DNA of 64,000 bases from Alkalinema sp. CACIAM 70d (GTDB lineage Bacteria; Cyanobacteriota; Cyanobacteriia; Leptolyngbyales; Leptolyngbyaceae), in contig MUGG01000179.1 of assembly GCA_002148405.1 (NCBI GenBank), forward strand, positions 1 to 64,000, written 5' to 3'. The translations under genes and the position numbers were made by a program. The first letter of the stretch is position 1. Every line of letters starts with the position of its first letter. The notes below the pieces were generated by a model that saw only the letters and a program-made list of their open reading frames with translations, was not told where the DNA came from and ran no database searches. Shown piece by piece: positions 23,201 to 32,567 of this stretch.

Positions 23201-24224
23201 AGGTCTGCCTCGGATTGAGGAACTGTTGGAAGCCCGGAAGCCGAAGGAAGCTTGCATCATTGCCCGCCAATCGGGAACAGCTCAGGTCATCTACGCGGAA
23301 GATGATTCCGTAGAAGTCAAAATTGTTGATCATGATGGTTTGATCACGGAGTATCCCCTCGGCCCTGGGCAGAACGTCATCGTCATGGATGGCCAAGCGG
23401 TGGAAGCCGGGGAACGCCTGACTGACGGCCCGACCAATCCCCACGAGTTGTTGGAAATCCTCTTCCTAGCCAACTCTGAAAAACAGGGCATCCACGAAGC
23501 AGCCTTGAAGAGTTTACAAGAAGTGCAGACCTTCCTGGTGGCGGAAGTCCAAGGGGTTTATCAATCCCAAGGCATTGACATCTCCGACAAACACATCGAA
23601 GTGGTGGTACGGCAGATGACCTCGAAGGTGCGGGTGGATGACGGTGGAGACACCACGATGCTGCCCGGTGAGTTGGTGGAACTGAACCAACTGGAACAGG
23701 TCAATGAAGCGATGGCAATTACCGGGGGCGCTCCGGCGAAGTATACTCCGGTTCTGCTGGGGATTACCAAGGCTTCCTTGAATACCGACAGCTTCATCTC
23801 GGCGGCGTCCTTCCAAGAAACCACGCGGGTTCTGACAGAAGCGGCGATCGAAGGGAAGTCCGACTGGCTGCGGGGTCTGAAGGAGAACGTCATCATTGGG
23901 CGTCTGATTCCGGCAGGTACGGGCTTCAATGCCTACGAAGAGTCCGGTGGACCTCAGGACATCGACCTCAGCTTTGAAATGCTGGACGACGATGCCGACT
24001 TAACGGATGTTGTGTTAGACGATCGGACGGCTCGGGCCTATGGCTTAGAAAGCTTTGAAGATCGACCCAGCTTCAGCTTTGAGAGCTTTGGCTCTGGGGA
24101 AGGAGAGGGCGAATTTGCCAGTGGTTTTTCGCCCATCCTGGACGATGATGAACTGATTGACGACAGCAGCAGCAACCGGAATGATGATGATGACGATGAC
24201 TTAGATGAGGACGATCTGCTGTAG
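20232..24224 (+). CDS. rpoC2: RNA polymerase beta-prime subunit (C-terminal part)
   Basis: 1330 residues. The trigger loop is near residues 330-345 ([20 protein letters not shown]), interrupted as usual in cyanobacteria by a very large SI3 insertion of stacked sandwich-barrel hybrid motifs up to about residue 975. The family resumes with [20 protein letters not shown]. The C-terminus has the bridge to the clamp ([21 protein letters not shown], split here by writing only the core) and [17 protein letters not shown]. A long Asp/Glu-rich tail ends the protein. 163 bases separate it from rpoC1, and a strong terminator follows. Confidence 0.98.
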   Translation: [1330 protein letters not shown]

Positions 24225-24312
24225 CAAGATCAGGATTTATCCACCCAGTGAGTCATTAAGCGAGTCTTGCGCTGTAGTACCGAATGACCTGAAATAAATC
24301 CCGTAACAACAG

Positions 24313-24340
24313 AAAGGAGGCTATTACAGCCTCCTTTTTT
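24313..24340 (+). terminator. Terminator of the rpoB-rpoC1-rpoC2 operon
   Basis: AAAGGAGGCT and AGCCTCCTTT form a GC-rich stem with a 3-5-base loop. The stem runs into TTTTTT. It lies about 90 bases after rpoC2. Confidence 0.88.
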
Positions 24341-24416
24341 GCATTTCTTCAAGGATTGAAACGGCTGACCTGTCAGTTCAATCAATTGACCAGATTGACC
24401 AGATTGACCAAGTCAA

Positions 24417-26270
24417 CTAAAGGTAATAGCGCACGGTGGTGATGACCCGACTCTTCTTCGTTCGCAGCGCATTTTTCAAGAACAGAGTTGTTTGGTTATG
24501 CAGCAACTCTTCCCACCAGCGTCGGGTCACAAAGGCCGGAATGATAATGGTGGTTAAAACACCGGGATAGCGAGCTTCAAAGTCTCGCACATAGTCCACG
24601 ATCGGTTCCACCACCGATCGATAGGGTGAAGGGAGGACTTTGAGGGGAATATCCGGCGCAAAGGTTTGCCAATCCCGTTGAAATTTCTCGTTGTCGCCCC
24701 CGATGTCCACATGAACGGCCACAATCTTATCGGCAATACCTCGAGCGTAGTCCAAAGCTTCGATCGTGCCACGATGTACCTGCCCTACCACGACGATCGC
24801 CGGATGGGACACTGCTGTCATAGTTGGTTTGGCGACATATTGTTTGGGTGTAATGGTGGTCAAACTCAACTTATCTGCCACGTAACGATAATGGCGATGG
24901 ATACTGCCAAAAAAGATGACGAGACAGGGAATGGCAAACACCACAACCCAGGCTCCCAAGGCAAATTTTGTCCAAATCACGATCGCTAACACCAACAGCG
25001 TTGCCACGGTTCCAATGCCATTCATCCAAGCACTGGCCTGCCAACCCTTTGATTTTTCCTTAAACCAATGGCGTACCATCCCTGCCTGGGACAGGGTAAA
25101 GGATGTAAAGACTCCCACCGCGTACAGTGGAATGATGGCAGTGGTATCCCCTCTAAACACAATCACCAATAACGCTGCTGACAAGCTGAGTAACAAGATG
25201 CCATTGGAATAAACGAGTCGATCGCCCAACAGCGACAACTGCCGAGGCAAAAATCCATCCCGCGCTAGGAAGTAGCAAAGACGGGGGAAATCTGCATAGC
25301 TCGTATTCGCGGCCAGTAACAGGATGGTTGGGGTGGCAAACAGCACAATGAAGTAGTAGAGAAAATTAGTGCCTACAATTTGCCGACTGAGAATTGAAAG
25401 CACCGTTTCGCCATTTTCTGTGGGAACCACTTGGTAGAGGTTAGCGAGGTAGGTAATCCCTAAAAACATTAGGCCAAGAATAATCCCCAAGGCCAGCAAC
25501 GTTTGCCTTGCATTTTTCCATTCTGGCGGTTTAAACGCGAGTACTCCATCGGAAATGGCCTCCACCCCAGTTAGAGCCGTACATCCCGCCGCAAATGCTC
25601 GCAGCACTAAGAATAAACTCAATTCTTCGCCCACGTGGTGAATGGATTCAGCGGGTGAAGGCACAGCCATGACATGACCCGTCAATTGATTAAAGAATCC
25701 AATTCCCAGCAGCAGAAAAATACTGGCAATAAAGGCATAGGTCGGCACCATAAAAATCCGGCCCGACTCCTTGACCCCTCGTAAATTGGCAATCATCAGT
25801 AGAAAGATGAATACCAGACATAAATCCACCGTGAAGGGCCGTAGCGCGGGCAAGGCAGAAACTAAGTTATCAATGCCTGCCGAAACACTGACTGCTACCG
25901 TCAAGATGTAGTCAATCATTAACGAAGCTCCAGCAATCAGGCCGGGATAGAGGCCCAAATTTTCCCGCGCCACAATGTAGGATCCCCCGCCCTTTGGGTA
26001 GGCCCGAATGGTTTGGCGGTAGGAAACCATGACAATGATTAACAAGATCACGATCGCAAGGGCGATCGGTAAAGACCAGCCCAAAACATGGCGACTGGTG
26101 CCCGCAACCATCAAGACCAAAAGGGTTTCCTGGGTCGCATAGGCTACGGACGAAAGGGCGTCGGAAGATAAAACAGCCAAGGCTGCCGCTTTGGTTAAGC
26201 GCTCTTCAGCATGGGCACTGGTTGGGAGTGTTTCTCCCACCAGAAACCGCTTTAATTGTGAAAATGTCAT
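24417..26270 (-). CDS. APC-superfamily potassium permease, KimA-like
   Basis: 617 residues. About twelve membrane segments occupy residues 25-450, preceded by a short cytoplasmic head (LKRFLVGETLPTSAHAEERL). A conserved first helix reads SSDALSSVAYATQE and the SYRQTIRAYPKGGGSYIVA segment follows. From about residue 470 a soluble domain follows (HPAIVVVGQVHRGTIEALDY onward) that resembles a universal-stress fold. This is the plan of Bacillus KimA, a proton-coupled K+ importer controlled by cyclic di-AMP. Specificity is inferred from architecture only. GGAGAG precedes the ATG. It is convergent with rpoC2. Confidence 0.8.
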   Translation of the reverse strand: MTFSQLKRFLVGETLPTSAHAEERLTKAAALAVLSSDALSSVAYATQETLLVLMVAGTSRHVLGWSLPIALAIVILLIIVMVSYRQTIRAYPKGGGSYIVARENLGLYPGLIAGASLMIDYILTVAVSVSAGIDNLVSALPALRPFTVDLCLVFIFLLMIANLRGVKESGRIFMVPTYAFIASIFLLLGIGFFNQLTGHVMAVPSPAESIHHVGEELSLFLVLRAFAAGCTALTGVEAISDGVLAFKPPEWKNARQTLLALGIILGLMFLGITYLANLYQVVPTENGETVLSILSRQIVGTNFLYYFIVLFATPTILLLAANTSYADFPRLCYFLARDGFLPRQLSLLGDRLVYSNGILLLSLSAALLVIVFRGDTTAIIPLYAVGVFTSFTLSQAGMVRHWFKEKSKGWQASAWMNGIGTVATLLVLAIVIWTKFALGAWVVVFAIPCLVIFFGSIHRHYRYVADKLSLTTITPKQYVAKPTMTAVSHPAIVVVGQVHRGTIEALDYARGIADKIVAVHVDIGGDNEKFQRDWQTFAPDIPLKVLPSPYRSVVEPIVDYVRDFEARYPGVLTTIIIPAFVTRRWWEELLHNQTTLFLKNALRTKKSRVITTVRYYL

Positions 26271-26730
26271 ATCAATCTCTCCACCACCGAATAAATCGAT
26301 CGAAATCAGTGTGTAGGGTGTAAGTGAGCATGGGGGCTAAAAAGGTGAAGTGAATGAAGAAAAGTTGTGCCATGAGTTGCCCAATCTCTGATCAGTCATC
26401 CCTTATCGTCTAGGAGGAACTTGAGTTGCGATCGGCTCAATTTCATAACGGTATTCCTCTAGGTATCACTAACCTTGAACCCCATCGACAAAAGTTTATG
26501 ATTTGTAGGAAGACACTGGAGATTGCAACCTTCCCAATGCCCCCCAATGGCTGGTTCGTTTAACCGCTATGGTCATTCCCCTAAGCGAGATCTACACTGC
26601 TGGTATGACGGCAATTGGAGCAATGGCCATCAACAAGTAAGACGCGGCTAACGTAATGCGCGGTTAAGACGCAGTACACAACTCCACTGCGCGATTAACA
26701 CAGTCAATCACTAGCAGGGTAAAGGTTGCA
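26271..26730. other. Gene-free region between the permease and DUF1517 genes
   Basis: This 460-base divergent intergenic region should hold both promoters. I could not recognise a known riboswitch, including the ydaO cyclic di-AMP type that precedes many K+ transporters. No credible ORF was seen. Confidence 0.4.
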
Positions 26731-27330
26731 ATGAATTCTTGGCACGATCGCTTGAATTCTTTTACAGGCCACGATCGCCTGGTTGTCTGTCGATTGTTTA
26801 TCCATCTCAAAGGGCCAGAAGTTGCACCGTTACTGGGGGTACTGAACCAAGCAGGACGCAATGCGGCCTCTGCAGAAGGGGATTTGGCAGTCTTGGGCAA
26901 TGGTTTGATCCAAATTTGCCAGAGCCTGCTGCAACATCAAACCTATTGGTATGCGGCGGCCAATGAAGGTGAAGTTTTGTGGTCAGAAGGGGAAGCTGAA
27001 CAATTTGTTAACGAGTTGTTTATGGATTCAGCCCAACGCTACTTGAGTGATTTCCCCCCCGAAGAATCCACCTCAGATACGCCCTTGGCCCTACCCATTA
27101 GTCACAATTTGGTGGTAATGATTACCGTCGCCTTTGAGGGGGAAGATCCGCCTCTGGAAACGGATCTCGCCGATTTGAATGCATTGAAACAAGGCTTACT
27201 CAGTTTGACGAACTTAGTTGATCAGAATCGCCTACGGGCGATCCAAGTCCATTTCTCACCGGCTCAGTTAGGAGATGAACTGACAGAAGACCAGATTTTA
27301 CAACAATTTCCAGAATTGATCCCTCTGTAA
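26731..27330 (+). CDS. DUF1517-type protein
   Basis: 199 residues, with no signal peptide or membrane segment. The sequence resembles the soluble C-terminal portion of cyanobacterial DUF1517 proteins: a central segment with WYAAANEGEVLWSEGEAEQF (about residues 71-90), an acidic stretch, then HNLVVMITVAFEGE, and a C-terminal PAQLGDELTEDQILQQFPEL. The membrane part found in longer family members is absent. Function is unknown. It is followed by a short tandem repeat and the lipoprotein gene. Confidence 0.7.
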   Translation: MNSWHDRLNSFTGHDRLVVCRLFIHLKGPEVAPLLGVLNQAGRNAASAEGDLAVLGNGLIQICQSLLQHQTYWYAAANEGEVLWSEGEAEQFVNELFMDSAQRYLSDFPPEESTSDTPLALPISHNLVVMITVAFEGEDPPLETDLADLNALKQGLLSLTNLVDQNRLRAIQVHFSPAQLGDELTEDQILQQFPELIPL

Positions 27331-27380
27331 GGTCGCTGGGGCTTGCAGGTCGCTGGGGCTTGCAGGTCGCTGGGGTTGGC
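27331..27380. repeat. Short tandem repeat, 17-base unit
   Basis: Three head-to-tail copies of GGTCGCTGGGGCTTGCA start immediately after the DUF1517 stop codon; the third is imperfect. Confidence 0.85.
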
Positions 27381-27474
27381 CGCTGGGCTGGATTGCCAAG
27401 TATTGAGTGATGGTGATTCCCCGATCGTCTATTGCCCTTCCGCTTTTCGAAAATATTCTTTGTCAAAAAATACC

Positions 27475-28455
27475 ATGTTGCGTAGATTTGTCCTTTTTTC
27501 ACTGATTGTCTTGTTTGGCAGTATCACGATCGGTTGTGATGCTGATCTGAGCCAATCGCCCCCCCAAGCCAATCAATCGGCTAATCAATCTAGCGAAGTG
27601 CGATCGGCAAACTCTAATGGCGCAAGTCAACCCACGTTAAACAACCAACGGATGCTGCCGGATGGTCAATATCCCTTACAACAGGCCACTTATAACGATG
27701 TCGATGGCCGTTATGGCGTGATGGTGCTGAATGCCCCCCAGGGATATAGTTCAGCGCTGCAACTCGAGAATGTCCCCATGGCACGGCTGACCGATGAGCA
27801 AATTAAGGCCGGTGAGAAAAGCTTCCTCAAAGTGGAAAACGGGCAACCCGCTCTTTACCTGACGGAAGATTTCCAAATCCAGTACATTCATAGTGTGACC
27901 GAACAGCAAACCAATCCTAATACAGGGCGGACTGAAACAGTTGTTGTACAAAGAGAATCGAATTTTTGGAGTCCCTTTGCGGGCAGTTTAGCGGGAAACT
28001 TGGCAGGGCAGGCGATCGGCAGTATGCTCTTCCGTCCGCAACACTACATGCCGCCCCAGTATCAACCCGGCATAGCCATGACAGGCTATGGGGGCTATGG
28101 AACCAGTGTGAATGATGCGGTACGAAATTACCGCGATCGCTATCAACAGGATCCCGTTGCCGTGCGAAATCGTACCAATTTTCGCAGCACGGGACGGATC
28201 AGCTCTCCCAGTAATTCTGCCAATTTCCCCAACCAGGTTAGCTCACCTAATCGTCTAAGTTCTCCCAATCGATCGTTTGAAAACCGCGATCGATCGACGG
28301 GTTCTGGCTATGGTTCCAGCAATCTTGAGCCTTCTCGCCAAACAACGCCAAGGCGCTCGGGTAGTAGTTTTGGCAGTAGCAGTCGATCCCGTTCTTCGGG
28401 AGCAGGGACTTCGCGATCGCGATCGTCTTTTGGCAGTCGCCGGAGTCGTCGATGA
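27475..28455 (+). CDS. Probable lipoprotein with Ser/Arg-rich tail
   Basis: 326 residues from the ATG at 27475. A lipoprotein signal peptide (MLRRFVLFSLIVLFGSITIG with the lipobox Cys at 21) is followed by an Asn/Ser/Gln-rich linker. A folded region lies at about residues 55-165 (DGQYPLQQATYNDVDGRYGV onward) and a Gly-rich hydrophobic stretch (AGSLAGNLAGQAIGSM) at about 165-180. The last 100 residues are low-complexity Ser/Arg/Gly, ending RSRSSFGSRRSRR. A longer reading from a TTG at 27343 runs through the tandem repeat and would bury the signal peptide, so I reject it. Function is unknown. Confidence 0.72.
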   Translation: MLRRFVLFSLIVLFGSITIGCDADLSQSPPQANQSANQSSEVRSANSNGASQPTLNNQRMLPDGQYPLQQATYNDVDGRYGVMVLNAPQGYSSALQLENVPMARLTDEQIKAGEKSFLKVENGQPALYLTEDFQIQYIHSVTEQQTNPNTGRTETVVVQRESNFWSPFAGSLAGNLAGQAIGSMLFRPQHYMPPQYQPGIAMTGYGGYGTSVNDAVRNYRDRYQQDPVAVRNRTNFRSTGRISSPSNSANFPNQVSSPNRLSSPNRSFENRDRSTGSGYGSSNLEPSRQTTPRRSGSSFGSSSRSRSSGAGTSRSRSSFGSRRSRR

Positions 28456-28682
28456 CCCGATTGGTTTCCTCCAAGCTAGGAAGAGAAGGAAGCTGAAGAT
28501 ACTGCACGGACTGTCGTGATTGCTGTTAACTGACTGCTGTGGACTGGCTGTTGTTAACTGTCGGCTGTTAACTGTCTGGAATAGATTCCGCAAAAATCAG
28601 GATCTTCTGTCGGGTTTCTAATTTCCACATAAACGCTGTGCCACAATGATCAAATAACCTTTCACCCTCTAAGTAAAACCGT

Positions 28683-30199
28683 GTGATCGAAGCCGAGGTT
28701 CATCAGCAACTGCGAGCCTTTCTGCGAGAGCAGCGAGAACCCCACTGGGCTCACCATCTGACGATGGCAAGATTGGTGGCTCGTGCGCTGCGTTTAGGGA
28801 GAAGTGCCCTGATCCAAACGGGAACAACGACCGGGTTTCCTGCTCCCTATCGGTTGAGTTATCTGCTGCCCTTGTTGATCTGGAAAGGCCCCATTCTGTT
28901 GGTTACGCCTGAGCGCTTACATCAACCGTTGTTGCAAACAGAGCTACCTCGGCTCCAGCAATGGATGGCTCAACCTAAATCCATTCAGGTCGGCGATCGT
29001 TGGCCTAGTGGAAATTTTGAAGGGATTTTGTTGACTATGCCGGAATCTTGGCTCCGCGATCGCCTTTACCATGAGGGCCGGTTTCCCATCGGGATTTCCA
29101 CCGTAATGGATGGTGTCGATGATTTGGAAAACTGGGCTCGCCAAGTCTTGACCAGCCATCTTCCAGTCACTGAATGGGACAGCTTAATGTTAGCGATCCC
29201 CGGCCAAATGGATGCAATTCGCGATATTCGGGTGGGCTTAACCCGATCGATTTTTCATCGACCCGCTACTCCCTACGAGTGCTACTTGATGGATGATACC
29301 GAGCGATCGCTCCTTCAGGATCTCCAGCGGCTAGTTAAGGTTTCCCAGGCTACTCTGCCGACTTCCTGGCAACTTTTTTTGAACAACTGTCCCAAAGTAA
29401 CCGCCTAGTCTGGGCCACGATCCACCGAACCCAAGGCACATTTTCTCTGCACAGTAGCCCTACGGAAGTGGGATCGTTCCTGAATCCGCTTTGGCTCACC
29501 CAACCTACGGTCTTAATTGGCAGTGCTCTAGATCTAGAAACTGAAGCAACCATCTATCGCCAAACCGTCGGACTGGGGGATCTAACCTGCCTCAAGTTTT
29601 CACCCGATCGGCAGGAGGCGATCGTGCAACTCTATCAACCGGAGGGCGTGCCGATGCCTAATACGCCCCAGTTCCAAGCCAGCCTTCTCCAAGAACTCCG
29701 CTATCTCTTGAGTCATGCTCCCCAAGGCCCTGCCGTTGTGCTAGTAGGAGATACTCCCCTTCGCAACCAGGTGGGATCGGTTTTAGCTGCTGAATTTGGC
29801 TCTCGGGTTCAAGTCGAACGGACGAGTCTGGATCAATACAGCATCCTGGTTTGTGGCTGGGAATTTTGGCAAACCCATCAACAGGTCTTACCGACCCCTG
29901 CTTGTATGGCGATCGCGACACTGCCCATTCCCTCCCTAGAGCACCCCTTGGTTGCGGGGCGAGTTAACTACTATAAAAAAAATCGCCAGGATTGGTTTCG
30001 GCTTTACCTATTACCCACTGCTCTGATGGAACTTCAGCGGGCCATTTCCCCGATTCGGGAAGCTCAAGGTTTGGTCGCGTTGCTTGACAGCCGAGTCTTG
30101 CATCGTAGCTATGGCCAGCAAGTTTTAGCGGCGCTGAGCCCCTTTGCCCGCATCAGTTATCTAGAAACGCCATGGGATGAAGAAACGCTGGGCGCTTAG
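28683..30199 (+). pseudogene. Helicase-C-like protein, split by a -1 frameshift
   Basis: Two frames continue one another. The first (28683-29408, GTG start) ends shortly after a run of seven T at 29374-29380. The second is open from before 29342 and reads FFEQLSQSNRLVWATIHRTQ into the product at 29468-30199. Restoring one T gives a 505-residue protein. It has a degenerate P-loop-like segment (LIQTGTTTGFPAPYRLSYLL, about residues 43-62), an EGILLTMPESWL strand, and a C-terminal helicase-like half (VLIGSALDLETEA). I relate it to the DinG/XPD-like helicases of cyanobacteria with modest confidence. It may be real decay, slippage on T7, or a sequence error. Confidence 0.7.
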
Positions 30200-30310
30200 G
30201 GGGGGCGATCGAGCGATGGAATCCACCCGATCTAGGAATCAATCCGTGCGAGATAATGGACAATTATTAGATCTTCAGTGCACTTTTAAGGAAACCGACG
30301 GGTGATTCAA

Positions 30311-30532
30311 ATGGGTGATTCAAAACGGCGTAAAGAAACCCTTGGAGCAAATTACGGTAAAGAAGAACGTTTTCTGCCTTGGTTGCCTGTTACTAAGTCC
30401 CAAGCGGAACAATTTAATCGGATTACAACAACAGGAGCCTGGATCGGCATTGGTCTTCTAGTGGCGGGATGGGTCACCATTCGCTTTATTGGCCCAGCGT
30501 TTGGTTGGTGGCAGCTAGCGGGATTTCAATAG
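30311..30532 (+). CDS. DUF2839 family small membrane protein
   Basis: 73 residues. The start MGDSKRRKETLGANYGKEE is followed by LPWLPVTKSQAEQF and one membrane helix (GAWIGIGLLVAGWVTIRFIG, about residues 43-62), typical of cyanobacterial DUF2839. Function is unknown. A 13-base duplication (GGGTGATTCAAAT repeated at 30300-30325) creates an upstream in-frame GTG at 30302. That GTG is better spaced from AAGGAA (30288-30293), so translation may begin there and add three residues. Confidence 0.85.
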   Translation: MGDSKRRKETLGANYGKEERFLPWLPVTKSQAEQFNRITTTGAWIGIGLLVAGWVTIRFIGPAFGWWQLAGFQ

Positions 30533-31047
30533 TCAGTTAGCCTGCGGACTGATCCCCAAAACTGAGTTGACAACCCTGTAATAACTGTTAAGAGCAGGGG
30601 TATGCTTACGGTATGCCCCATTTTTATGTCCTTTTGACGTTCTTGTCGGTTCTCACGGCATGATTGCGTACGAAAGGATTGTGGCCTGAGAAGTAGCCTG
30701 AGAGTAATGCATTCTGGATAGTCCGCATCTATCACGATCTCCTATCAGAATTGCCTATGTTGTTCATTGGTAAACCTGATGGCGACAAGCACTACTGAAG
30801 GGGGCTAGAGGGGAGTGTGAAGTTAGCTAAAACTTGTCTAATCCTCGCTTAGAGCTGCTTTTCGCGGATTTGTTATATTTACTACGTCACATTTTATCCG
30901 GATAGCGCTAGGATATAGGGCACTTAGGTTGGTAATATTTTTAACCTTACTTTTATTCATCCACGGAGTTCAATAGATTGATTCTCAGGTTAGAGTGAGA
31001 ATCTTAAGAAAAGTTTTAGAATTGTTAGTGGTGAATGGAGTCCCACT
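30533..31047. other. Gene-free region upstream of DUF1815
   Basis: 515 bases with no credible ORF. The right half is AT-rich (around 30870-31020) and presumably contains the promoter of the DUF1815 gene. I saw no terminator or known RNA. Confidence 0.4.
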
Positions 31048-31389
31048 GTGTTCACAAGACTTGCAGATCAACATCGTCAATTCGTCCAGGATCTTGTGAT
31101 GAACCTCCAAGCACTGGCGATCGTTCTAGAGAATCGCGGCTACCTAGCATCCTGCTACACCTGCGGCGGTGAAATGAATAGTGCCTCCTTTATGGTGAGC
31201 TTGGGTGAGAATCACTTGATTCGCTTCCTCGTGTCGGACTACGGCATCACTTGGACAGAGATGCGGGACGATCGGGAACTCATGAAGCTGGAAGGTGCGG
31301 AAGCCATTAGTCAGTTGCAAGAATTGGCTGACCTGATTAAGTTTCCGGTACAATCCGCAGAGACTCAACTGGTTGGAGCCGCTATTTAG
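31048..31389 (+). CDS. DUF1815 family protein
   Basis: 113 residues from a GTG start. MFTRLADQHRQFVQDLVMNL then ENRGYLASCYTCGGEMNSASF is strongly characteristic of the cyanobacteria-specific DUF1815 family. There is a Cys-x2-Cys pair (CYTC) near residue 36. It is a small soluble protein with no known function. Its reading frame is followed after 45 bases by the alpha/beta hydrolase gene. Confidence 0.88.
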   Translation: MFTRLADQHRQFVQDLVMNLQALAIVLENRGYLASCYTCGGEMNSASFMVSLGENHLIRFLVSDYGITWTEMRDDRELMKLEGAEAISQLQELADLIKFPVQSAETQLVGAAI

Positions 31390-31434
31390 ATCTTCTCAAC
31401 GACGATCGCACGGGTTGTTTATTGGAATCATCTC

Positions 31435-32319
31435 GTGTGGCATCATCAATTTATTGAGACTAATCGGATCCGTCTTCACTGTGTGATTCAGGGAGACGGC
31501 CCTCTTGTTGTGCTTTTGCACGGCTTTCCTGAATTTTGGTATTCCTGGAGATACCAGATTCCTGCTTTGGCGCAACATTTTCGGGTGGTTGTGCCGGATT
31601 TGCGGGGATATAACGATTCTGATAAACCCGATAGCGGCTACGATCTCGCCACACTAACGGCGGACATTCAAGGATTAGTTCAAACCTTAGGCTATGGCCG
31701 TGCCCACGTGATTGGTCATGACTGGGGTGGGGCGATTGCGTGGAATTTTGCCCAACAATTTCCCCAAAGTCTTGAGCGTTTAGCAATTTTGAGTGCTCCC
31801 CACCCTCAACGTTTTTTACCTTACCTGGCAAGTAACTTGGATCAACTTCAGCGGAGTTGGTATCTGTTTGCCTTCCAAATTCCTGGATTGCCAGAATGGT
31901 TGATCCAAAATAACCTTCCGGAGTTTGTCCGGAGCGTTTTTCGAGGACTTGCGGTGCGCAAAGGGGTCTTCACCCAGGAAAATGCCCAAATGTATGAAGC
32001 GGCTCTCCAGAAACCAGGAGCGATCGGGGCGGCCCTGAACTATTACCGTCAATTTCTCTCTCCCATGACTTGGATCAAAGGCTGGGGGGCTGATCCCCGT
32101 CTCATTACTGCGCCAACGTTGGTTCTGTGGGGAGATGAGGACGCCGTTTTGAGCCGATCGTTGGCTGAGGATTTGCGAAAAGCAGTGATTGCGTCCTTCC
32201 AGCTTAAATTTGTGCCTAACTGTGGCCATTGGATTCAACAGGAAGCTCCCCAGACCGTCAATCGAGAACTCTTGGCCTTTCTGCTGTCCTCGACTGCAAC
32301 CAACGCTTCACAAGTCTGA
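31435..32319 (+). CDS. Alpha/beta hydrolase, epoxide hydrolase/haloalkane dehalogenase-like
   Basis: 294 residues from GTG. The oxyanion-hole motif LLHGFPEFWYSWRYQIP is at about residues 28-44. The nucleophile elbow GHDWGG (Asp near 94) and the acid-histidine pair around WGDEDAVL and PNCGHWIQQEAP complete the triad. HGFPEFWYSW with an Asp nucleophile points to the epoxide hydrolase group rather than to esterases. The true substrate is unknown. It lies 45 bases after the DUF1815 gene, which suggests co-transcription. Confidence 0.88.
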   Translation: MWHHQFIETNRIRLHCVIQGDGPLVVLLHGFPEFWYSWRYQIPALAQHFRVVVPDLRGYNDSDKPDSGYDLATLTADIQGLVQTLGYGRAHVIGHDWGGAIAWNFAQQFPQSLERLAILSAPHPQRFLPYLASNLDQLQRSWYLFAFQIPGLPEWLIQNNLPEFVRSVFRGLAVRKGVFTQENAQMYEAALQKPGAIGAALNYYRQFLSPMTWIKGWGADPRLITAPTLVLWGDEDAVLSRSLAEDLRKAVIASFQLKFVPNCGHWIQQEAPQTVNRELLAFLLSSTATNASQV

Positions 32320-32567
32320 AATTCTTTGCTGACAATGTGGGGATCATGACTCGGAAACGGTTGCCGCTATTTAATTTGGATGCTTTCTTCTGAAATCTGT
32401 TGAAACTTATACTGAATACTGGACTGGATTGGAAAATTGAGACTGCGCTGAAAAAAGCTAGGCTGAAAAAAATCTAAGGGGCCGGGATGTGGAATCTAAT
32501 GGGTTCAATTTCCCAACCATAGGTGAAATTAGCTGAGCATTTGTGCGTTTTTTATCTACAATTTTTA

